Assembly: GCF_036785885.1 (NCBI RefSeq)
Contig: NC_092329.1
Span: forward strand, 1,364,001 to 1,428,000
Length of the DNA stretch: 64,000 nt
Source of the DNA: Coffea arabica
Taxonomy: Eukaryota > Streptophyta > Magnoliopsida > Gentianales > Rubiaceae
Direction: 5' to 3'
Positions within the stretch are counted from its first letter, which is position 1; each line of letters starts with the position of its first letter. Made by a program: the position numbers and the translations under genes. Shown here one piece after another: positions 37,971-47,600 of the stretch. The notes below the pieces were generated by a model. The model worked only from the letters and a program-made list of their open reading frames with translations. It was not told the DNA's origin and searched no databases.

Positions 37971-39707
37971 ATGACAAACTCTTCAAGTCCACTTATTGTG
38001 TGTTTCGGGGAGATGCTTATTGATTTCGTACCTGACACTTCCGGAGTTTCTTTAGCCGAGTCTAAGGGCTTTCTGAAAGCCCCTGGGGGTGCTCCTGCTA
38101 ATGTTGCCTGTGCTATTACCAAGCTTGGTGGCGTGTCTGCTTTTATTGGCAAGGTTCTTCTTGTTTCTTTAGTTTCTTTTTCCTTAAAAGATGGACAAAA
38201 GAATCTCATTTTCTTAATTGTCTTGAAATAAGAGATAAAAGAAAGAAAAGGAAAAGAGAAAAAACAGATGGGATGTCCAATTTTTTTTCCTGAGCATACA
38301 GGGTTCTTACTGTCCTCTATCGATTTCATGTTTCATCTACGTACTTTGACTGAACCACCCTTATTGCTCCTGAATCTGCTTTTGAGCCGCAATCCTTAAG
38401 CAATTACTTGGTTGCTATGCATGAATTGAACAACTGAACTAGTAAAATTCATGGATATACATGATGGAGTGTAGAAATAATGCACATGAAATACTAAAGC
38501 AGGTTGGAGATGACGAGTTTGGCCGGATGTTGGTGGATATACTGGCAAAGAACGGGGTGAAGAGCGATGGCGTGTGCTTGGACAAGCATGCAAGAACAGC
38601 TCTGGCGTTTGTAACGCTGAAACGCAACGGAGAGAGGGAGTTCATGTTCTACAGGAACCCCAGCGCGGACATGCTGCTCAAGGAGTCCGAGCTGAACATG
38701 GGTCTCATCAAGCAAGCCAAGATCTTTCACTATGGATCCATAAGCTTGATTTCAGAGCCTTGCAGGTCTGCCCACATGGCAGCCATGAAAGCCGCCAAGG
38801 AAGCCGGTGTTCTTCTCTCCTATGATCCCAATGTTCGCCTGCCCCTTTGGCCTTCTGCAGATGCTGCTAGACAAGGCATCAAAAGCATTTGGTCAGAAGC
38901 TGACTTCATCAAGGTGTGTACTAGCTGCGTTTCTTCTTTTCATGGCATGCATACATGTTTGTGTTCTCTACATCGATGGATTACTAGATGGGCATATACC
39001 TTTCACTGGCGAGTTGTCTGGAGTATCATGTCGGCCCTGGAGTCTAATTTTTCTTATCATGGCATAATTGTTTTCACTCGGCATGTATTGTTTCGGATAC
39101 TGATTATAGGTTAGTGACGATGAGGTGGAGTTCCTGACCCAGAAAGATCCCCAGAAGGAAGATGTGGTGATGTCATTATGGCATGATCATCTCAAGCTAC
39201 TTGTCGTTACGGATGGCGAAAAGGGTTGCAGATATTTCACCAAGGCAAATATTCTGTTCTTTACTTGTTTTTCTTTATTCAATCTGTCAGTAGCTTTTGA
39301 GCAAATAATATAATACGTTTGTTTCTCAATAATTGGGCTTGTTTCCAAATGAGTACAGAACTTCAAGGGTAAAGTGGCTGGATTCCCGGTGAACGCCATT
39401 GACACAACAGGAGCTGGGGATTCTTTTGTAGGAGCACTGCTGTGCTCTGTTGCCAATGATCCTTCTATCTTCCAGGTACATCCCGAAATCCTAGAACCTG
39501 GTTGAATTTTAAGTTATTTTGTTTTGGTTACCAAGTGTTGTGGTATTAATTTATGTTTCCTCGTGATCATTGCAGGATGAAGGAAAACTCAAAGAGGCTT
39601 TAACCTTTGCAAATGCGTGTGGCGCAATCTGCACGACTCAGAAAGGAGCCATTCCGGCACTCCCCACGCCATCCGACGCCCAAGCACTCATAGCTCAGTC
39701 CAAAGCC

Positions 39708-39713
<6 letters not shown>
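37971..39713 (+). CDS. FRK: Fructokinase (pfkB family), 5 exons
   Basis: Phosphorylates fructose to fructose 6-phosphate with ATP, the entry of sucrose-derived fructose into metabolism; plant enzymes of this type are mostly cytosolic. Exons are 37971-38153, 38503-38913, 39110-39244, 39359-39475 and 39576-39713, giving 327 residues, the normal size. The first pfkB signature lies around residues 39-70 ([16 protein letters not shown], then GKVGDDEFG). The second, DTTGAGDSF, spans residues 258-266, with the catalytic Asp at about 264. TDGEKGC before it is the usual substrate/ATP-loop region. No transit peptide is seen. Intron 3 begins with GC (AAG then GCAAAT), the other introns with GT. The gene is complete, and a (GA)n tract begins at the stop codon. 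Confidence 0.96.

Positions 39714-39741
<28 letters not shown>
39712..39741. repeat. (GA)n microsatellite at the fructokinase stop codon
   Basis: The tract starts within the TAG stop and continues for about 15 units in the 3' untranslated region. Confidence 0.95.
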
Positions 39742-39743
<2 letters not shown>

Positions 39744-40157
39744 GTTTGCCATGCGTGTCTGGGAGAGTTATCATTCACTGTCTTCATGATTTTATGTTCT
39801 TGCTACTCCAATCAAAAGACAAGATATTTCTTCTTGCGTACCAATGACATAATGATACAATATTCTTAGACATAACTATATGTTTTCACAATAAATTGTC
39901 GAGGGAGAAACTTGTTCTTGTTTCAAATCAGCAAGAATTCTCTTAAGCCTAAACGCTTCACAAGCTATCAGCAGCTGAACTAGATCCTGTACAGCTGAAG
40001 ACAAGGCAGTTGTCTTTTGATTCCTGGAAGAACGTGAGATTGGATTTTATGCAAAAGATATATCTAGATGTAGTTTTCATGTCACAATTGATCCAGCTCA
40101 CTAGCTCAGTCCCTATTTGTGTATCCTGTTCAACTTCAATTTTTTTAACAATAGTGC

Positions 40158-41168
40158 TTTAATTATGGAGAAATTTCTAAAATTATGATTAATTTTAAAA
40201 AAATTCTACAAAGGGGACATTTTGAGTGAGGGTTCCGTCCAAGGGATTTTCGCATTCAGCAAATGCGAGCTCCCTCAACTCGCATTTGCTGAACTCGCAG
40301 AATTCTGGCGTGATGCCCGGAATACAGGAGATGGCACGGGCGTGTTACTAGTGCTGCTTACACCTCCCATGTCCTTGGTCTTGTGGAGAAGGAATGTTCC
40401 AGACAGGATAGTCACAAAGCCACATACTTCAGAGACAATTTGCGATGCGTTTTGACTGTCCCAGTCCTGCATGAAAAGTTTGAAAGTCAGCCTTTTGTTG
40501 GTCTGGTGGAAGCTCAACAATGGCGGACAACAACCGACGAGAAAGAAAGAGATTGAGGGATTTTGGGCAAATGGAGAAAGACGGATGCCGGACTTGAATG
40601 GAGCTAGCTACCAGAGATGGGTTCCCAAAGGGGAAGCTCTGCAATGGCCGAGAGCTTCCGATGCTTCCGATGACAGCTTCGGACGAGAAGAAATGCCGCC
40701 TTTCTGGTTTCGCCTGAGGAGAAACGCCGCACGGGCTGACAAAATTGCAGAGCTTCCGAGGAGAATTCCGACAGCTTCCGACGACAAAGCTGTGAATCTG
40801 ATTTCCAAGATAATTTTGAGAGTGAGGAGGCTGCACGGAGAGAGTGAAGGGAGTGACGAACTGAAGAGAAATGCGAAACTGGGAAGTCTGATTGATTTCA
40901 GATTGAGTACCTCGCATTCATGAAATGCGAGATACCTTAATCTCGTTTCAAATGCGAGCTTAGTAAGCTCGCATTTGCATTTGCAGAATGCGAGCTTCTT
41001 TTTCTTTTTTTCCGGAAACACTTACCTCGCATTTCACAAATGCGAGATACTTGAACTCGCATTTCACAAATGCGAAGATCACAAGTCTGGAACCAGCTCC
41101 ACAAATTACCCCCTTTGTAGAATAACTTTTTTTTTTCATCACAATTTAAGAATTTTCTCTTTAATTAT
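40158..41168. mobile_element. Inverted-repeat element carrying a captured gene fragment and palindromes
   Basis: The left end includes AATTCTACAAAGGGGACA and the right end, inverted, ATTCTACAAAGGGGGTAA. The imperfect inverted repeats extend outward for roughly 60 bp. Inside lie a NIPA-like coding fragment on the minus strand (40320-40466), an ATG-containing GC-richer segment (about 40520-40860), and many copies of CTCGCATTT/AAATGCGAG near both ends. Base composition inside is clearly richer in G and C than the flanks, as expected for captured genic DNA. No transposase was found. Outer edges and target duplication are uncertain. Confidence 0.65.
40320..40466 (-). pseudogene. Captured fragment of a NIPA-type magnesium transporter gene
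   Basis: On the minus strand, a splice-acceptor-like TGCAG is followed by a frame reading DWDSQNASQIV and then CGFVTILSGTFLLHKTKDMG. This matches, from memory, the last transmembrane region of plant NIPA (DUF803) magnesium transporters. Upstream sequence (to about 40500) looks like the adjoining intron. Only this exon is present, so it is a fragment and not a gene. Confidence 0.7.
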
Positions 41169-41656
41169 GATGTTTATACTTCTTTTTTTAATCTCATCAA
41201 AATTCAAGCTTTGAATTTGGTTATAACATGCACATGATAAAATAAAGGGATCGTATTAAAAAAGAAGAGAGAGATTAAAGATAACTGTTTCTTCAATACC
41301 GAAACTTTTGAGCCCTTGGCAGATTTCTAACAATTCATTTTGTTGCAGCATGATGGAATTGACTTCGATTATTCATGAATTTGAAAATCATGCTGACAGG
41401 ATAAACAATATCTAACTTTGTGTTAGTGAGACACATAGACTAGAGTGTTACACATACACTAGAGTGTTGTATCAACTTTTGGTCTCCATCCTTTCTTGTT
41501 GTAGATTTTAGTATCAACTTTTGGTCGCCATCCTTTCTAATCGTAGTTTTTAGTTTTTGGGTTAAGCCCGTAGGAGTTGAAAAAGGCATTCAATTTGGCA
41601 TTTTGAAAATTTTCAGCAAGTATTTAACATATTTTTTCCTCTTCTGTACTTGGATG

Positions 41657-42498
41657 TAGGCATGGCCATGGTTTCAGAACCGCCGGTTCTGGTTCTTTAA
41701 AGAAGTAGAACCAGGACTGCATCATATAAGATGGTTCTGGTTCTGGTTCCAGAACCGCCGGTTCTAATTCTTCAAAAAGATAGAACCAGAACCGCATAGT
41801 TCTAATTTCGGTTCCTTATGGTTCTGGTTCTAGTTCTGTATGGTACCCTACAATTTTATTTAATTCTTTATCCTTACCAATTTTAATACGAATATAACAA
41901 TATATTTAAAATTTCAAATAGAATGTACAAAAATAAATACAAAATAAAGATCATATTTTAATTTTATTATTATTCTACAAAGTAAGAAGTAATAAATAGA
42001 CAATACAAATTTTGTGAAAAGTACATTACATTGTCAAATTAAAAAATACATTAAACTATCAAATGGTTGTCATGTGTTGACTTTCTTAAGTTGGACAATC
42101 ATCAATGTTGAAAATTTCATTTGAAGAAATATTGCAAAAAATATTTTTTTGCTTGCTTGATTTTGAAGATGAGCTACTACCATCAAAACTTGCCATTTTT
42201 TGATAGCAAATAATCAAAAAAAAAAGTAATAATTTAATACTTACAAATTATAATGATAGATACTAGAAGAATAGAAATAATTAAATAATTAGTAAAATAT
42301 ATAGAAAGTCCATAAAATTTAAACTTTTTTAAAACCTATTAAATACAACTAATTTTTTTGAATTATCTCACTACTTATATTAATTATTTTTAATTATTTT
42401 TAACGGTTCCGGTTCTGGTTCCATGGTTCTGGTTCCGATTCTGGTCCGGTTCCAAACGGTCCGGTTCCCGGTTCCAAATGGAACCATGGCCATGCCTA
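41657..42498. mobile_element. hAT-type non-autonomous element (842 bp)
   Basis: Ends TAGGCATGGCCATGG and CCATGGCCATGCCTA are perfect 15-bp inverted repeats. A perfect 8-bp target duplication CTTGGATG flanks it (41649-41656 and 42499-42506). Subterminal regions are packed with GGTTCTGGTTC/GAACCAGAACC repeats. On the minus strand near 42090-42195 a short frame starting MASFDGSSSSSKS may be the leftover N-terminus of a transposase. Confidence 0.93.
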
Positions 42499-42534
42499 CT
42501 TGGATGTATAAAAATATTCCACAAATCCAATTTT

Positions 42535-43740
42535 CAACTAAAGCTACGGGTTCAAAATGATTAATTCAAACTTCCTTTCGTTCGACAGACAAGATATTTT
42601 GTTTCTTTCCTTTCGTCTTCTATTTGTCGATATGAGATATTACACTCTTCTCACTTTTAGAACTTTGCATCCTCATAAAATCCGTTACAATCCAACTGCC
42701 CACTTAGTTGTGATGCAAAACTCGTTGCAATCCAACTGTCCAATTAGTCATGTGTGCGGGCTCTAGATTTGGCTCATATGGGCTGTAGAGATGACACTTG
42801 CGATCCAATATAGCACTTGGTCCCTTAAGTTCTAGAGGTGGCCCTCTATCGAATGTGCCACTTTACTCCGCACAGCACCTGGCTCCTTGAACGGGGTATT
42901 TTACTGTTTCATAAGTTCTAGAGGTGGCCTCATCGAATGTGATACATTGTTTCGTACAACACTTAGACTCAGTACTTAGCTCCTTAAACGTGACACTTTA
43001 TCCCGCACTTAACTCCTTACACTTCCTTGTATAGTTGGAACCAAAACTATAACACCACTTGACTCCAAACTCAATTTGCGCACAGTACTTAGCTCCTTGC
43101 ACTTTCTTGTATAGTCAAAACTAGAACCATATCAAAAACTTGGCCCTAGACTCATCTAACACGCTTGCTTGTATAGTCAAAACCAGAATCATAATACCAC
43201 TTAGCTTTGGTCTCACCTCGCATGGTTTAGAGGTGGTTGACCACTTTGCGTACCTTAGGTTCTAGAGGTGGCTTCCACCGAACGTAACACTTTACTCCAC
43301 ACAACACTGAGCTCCAAGCTCGATCAAGAGGTGGCTCACCACTTTGCCATCCTTAGGTTCTAGATGTGGTTCCCATCGAATGTGGTACTTTACTCCGCAT
43401 AGTAATTGACTCCTTATAGTTCCTTACATGGTCGGAATTAGAATCATAACAACACTTGACTCTAAACTCATTCTACACTTGGCCCCGGCCTCACCCTGAG
43501 CTCTTTCTTGTTTAGTCGAAACTATAATCATAATACCACTTGACCACAAGCTCACCTTGTGTAGTCGAAATCAAAACCATAACCACTTAGACCCAATCTC
43601 ATGCGGGCGCAAAAATCACGTAAGATTTGTTTTGATACCATTTGTAATACCTCACGCCTAACAAGTTGGTTCAATAACCTTTTGAACTGAAACTACAAGT
43701 TCAGAATGATTAATCCAAAATTATTTATAATCCAAAAGAC
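42535..43740 (-). mobile_element. Degenerate LTR retroelement remnant, minus strand
   Basis: Read on the minus strand, GGTATTACA is followed by ATGGTATCAAAAC (about 43634-43655), which resembles an LTR end plus a tRNA-iMet primer site (TGGTATCAGAGC). The block TTAATCATTCTGAAC (about 43700) recurs in diverged form (TTAATCATTTTGAAC) near 42560, as expected of two LTRs. The interior, about 42827-43620, is made of two diverged copies of a 400-bp unit containing TTCTAGAGGTGG and CACTTTACTCC. No coding domain remains. Confidence 0.5.
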
Positions 43741-44627
43741 CGAATGTCCGTTTGCCCATGTGGCACGTTACACATTCATCGTGACTTTCGCAGTTGCTTA
43801 AAATTTACGAGAAAGCTAAACCAGAGATTCCAGAAGAATTGGAAATATAGCCTTGCTTGGAGTTTTGATCAAAGTATTCTTCCTCCCGTTAAATCTAGCG
43901 CTTCTTGTCAGTACTTAGAACTAGAAATAGAAATGTTTGATATTTTCTTGATGTTTTGCTGAGTTAACATGCTTGCGCTTCAGCTGTATCTCGGACCACT
44001 ACATGATTCTACAACTAAAAATGAGTATATTATGCGCACCCAAACACCCCCCCCCCCACCCCAAAAAAAAAACCTAGAAAAAAGACAGTTCAATGGCAAT
44101 GAGAAAAGTCGAGCAACGGAAGTACCCCAAGCAAATTTAACATACCAGAATCGAGTAAAAACTAACAGCCCAAGGCAAATTTAGGCCAGAACCGAGTAAA
44201 AAGTAATCAGCATATGAAAGAATTTCATGGTAATCCTGTCAACAAAAAGAAATGTTAAATAAGCTTCTGCTGCTTGTGCATACGATTTGGAATGCTCACT
44301 TAGGCCGCAAGCATGCAAAAACCGCCGTTCTCTTTTTGTAATATTTCCAGCGCTTTTTGGACACACTGCCGAATAATCTTAGCGTAATGTTTCTTGGGGT
44401 GCGCCTCGTGCAAATTTATAGTGTTTGCCTGGTATGTATAGCCACATTTTACCTTTTTCCTTTAACTAACTCTTTTTCTTCACTTAAATCATACTGTCCT
44501 TTTGATAGACTGGAGCAGGACGCCCTGCACTACTAGATCAGGACAACTACATCAACAAATAAATGGAATTACGCATACTGCAGCAAAACACTTTTCCAAA
44601 ACACAATTCATGTGATTCTGTGAGTAG
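43741..44627. other. Spacer downstream of CLPX
   Basis: Contains the CLPX 3' untranslated region (the gene ends at 44628 on the minus strand). A poly(C)-poly(A) stretch lies at about 44047-44070. No gene is supported. Confidence 0.4.
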
Positions 44628-47600
44628 CTACATGCTAATAGCTCTTGACGAGACCTCTGATTCAACCCCCTGCAAGTCTGCTTCAGATGCAGCAGCATTT
44701 TCCTACCAATATGTGAAGCATGTGTCATAGAGGTTCAATAATAAAAGGGTTAGTTGCAATTAATCCCCTTAAAGTATACCCCAATTCTCACTTTACCCCA
44801 TAACCTTTAATTTTGCTCACTTAATCCCCTATAGGACAAAATTACCCTTTCATTATTTGAATTTTCATTTATCTTTTTTCCTCTCTTTTATTTCTTTTTC
44901 TCTTTCTTCTTTCTTCTCTCTTTCATCCTTCCCAATACAAAAATCCATCTCAACGGAAATTTTTATTTTGAATTTGTAATTGCATTTCTGGGTGAAGGTT
45001 TAAAAGACATTAAAAACTAATTTTGATTTTTGGTATGATGCCACATGTCACAATTTTCAAATGATGATTATTAATCAGGTCACAATTTCATTTTATGATA
45101 TTTTCTTGAGAATAAAATGAGAAACTAGAAAGAAAAAGAAGAAAAACCAAAATTAAAAGAATTGAAAGGCTAAAAAAAATTGTATTTTAGCAAAGTGATT
45201 TGAATATTTTGTAATCATTTAAGGAGAAAATAGATCTCTGCAATTTCTCTTTTTTAATTTCAATTATTAAGATGAAGATTTTTTGTGGAGAAGAGGAAGA
45301 ATTAAAGAAATAAGAAGAGGCAAAGAAAATAAAGGAGCACAAAAGGGGAAAGGAAAAAAAAAAGAGAGAAAAATAAGAGTTTAGAATAATAGAGGGATAA
45401 TTTTGTCCAATAGGGGATAAAGTGACACAAAAAAATGGTTAGGGGGTAAAGTGAGAAATGAGTTATACTTTAAGGGGACTAATTGTGATTAACCCAATAA
45501 TAAAAAGAGAAGGAAGGGGGGGGGGGGGGGGGAGCCAGACTTAGGTCATACCACTTGATCTTTCAACTTGGTCTTCGCTAGGTAACATTCCAAAGCACCG
45601 TCTCCTCGAAGTATCTTTCCACCACACCCAGCAGCGTCAATTGTACCCACGGACTCTTCATCAACCACAACAGCATCTACTCTATCCATTCCTCCCCTAA
45701 TATCAGGAATCTATTGAAAACCAGTAAATGCGTTCAACTTGACTAGAGCAAAGAAGAAATGATGTCAAAACATCTTTAAGAACACTACCATTTGTTTAAT
45801 GATCATCCAAAGAATAGATATGCTCAAGCATGGTTTACCTCGTACATGGCATCAGTCAAAATGCCCTCCAAAATGGCTCTTAAACCTCTAGCACCAGTGT
45901 TTTTAGCCATTGCTTTTTTGGCTATCAACCCTAATGCTTTCTCAGTAAAATGTAGTTTAACCTGTGAAACATAATTAACTATTACTTAGCACACAAAAAC
46001 CTAAGGGTCTAAACTTAAGTTTATGCATATGTACATGAGTATGCATGTACATATGCATACACACGTGTATTCTATGTGCATGTATGTATACATATACGTA
46101 TTTTGTCTGCATTTGGCTAGGGGCTGAGATACAGAGAAAATCCAGGTACACAAAGGATGCAGCTTACATTATTCATGTTGAACAATTTCTGGTACTGCTT
46201 TCCAAGTGCATTTTTTGGTTCTGCAAGGACCTGAAAGAAAAAAATAAAAGGATTATTGTCATATTCCTGTAAACTAATGCATCGGCTAAATACAGCCCTT
46301 CCATCTCATGCAGAAACAATTAGTCTCTTTTTTCTAAATAGTTTACAAAACAATCCCAAGAACCAGGCATTTGAAATTTAGTCCAAATTCTTTACTGTCA
46401 AAAGTTGAGTCTTCTCATTGTTTGGCCAAAAACTCCAAAAGCCAAACACAATTATCCTGTCATCTCTCCTATGACCACCAGAATTGGCTGAGCCCAGACA
46501 GGTTTTTCTACCATATCTGTCTCCTCCAATATCTCTAATACAGCTGCTATGAGTATGACAAATGCCAAAATCTGACACCAGTACAAGACAACAATTTCCT
46601 CTCAGTCGTGCAACTGACTGCCCCCTATGAATATCTGCAGTTTTATGTAACAACCCCCATTTCATTTTACAGCCTCCCAAATCCGTATGTTAGTCCACTA
46701 AGCAATGGTTTGATTTGCATGTAGCAGCTTGAAGCTTTAAAACCAATTTGTTTCGTATTCAATTCTTCAGTACGTTATTGCAGTACAACTGCCTGGTAAT
46801 GATTGATGACTGAGAGGGTGCCTAAATTGGAAGCAAATGGTATACCAGGTAATACAAAAGGATAAAAAAACAAAGGGTAGAATTGATTGCATAGGATTCA
46901 GAATTTGAATCTTGATGGGCTAACTTGCCACTTGGATGGGGGTTCGAAAGTTGAGTAGAGGACCTTGATGAAAAGGATGATTCGGGGATGAATCAGAAGT
47001 AGGCTTTGCTAAAAAAGGGCATAAATTTACAAAAGAGAAAATCACAGAAGGGAAATAAAGACAAAAAAAAAAAAAATTTCTTCCTTCAGTAAGAAACAAT
47101 ACCATACTTTGTCAAATTTAAGTTCAAAGAAGAAAGTATCAAAAGCGAGATGTAGAAATAGATGCACAAGGGGATTATGTAATGCATATGTCCATGAAGG
47201 ATTACAATATTGAAACAAAGAATCCTAATGAAGAGTGAAACTCATGCACAAAAACAAAAGAAAACACAACAATTTTATGCTTCTTATTTAATTTCCTCTC
47301 AGATTTCTATAGAATATGCAATTGATTTATCTTGGTATAAACTGCAAGTAGAAGAATGTTGAACATAGAAGCTGAACTATTTTGCTTAGATTAATATATT
47401 AAAATTAACAAGCCTCCTTGTATATCAAAAGCTAATCATGTTCTGTATTTTTTATTAAACACATATAAATATTTCGAAAATGAACATACAAGTATAGTGG
47501 GTAAAACAAAAATGGGAAAAAGAATGGCACAGAGGCATGGAAGTATTTTAAACAAAGGGTACAAGAATAATATACCATAAAAAAGCCACACAACTACAGA

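Noticed and set aside
40429-41021. Overlapping open frames of 137-162 residues on both strands
   Set aside because: They lie inside the inverted-repeat element, arise from GC-rich captured sequence and palindromes, and match no complete protein.
40251-41075. Possible CRISPR-like array because of repeated CTCGCATTT words
   Set aside because: The copies are palindromic, irregularly spaced and inside a plant transposon; there are no uniform spacers, and this is a eukaryotic genome.
45546-45551. TGA at 45548-45546 as the natural end of CLPX
   Set aside because: A good GT donor precedes it and an in-phase exon at 44702-44628 encodes the EVSSRA-type C-terminus known in plant ClpX, so the earlier stop is intronic.
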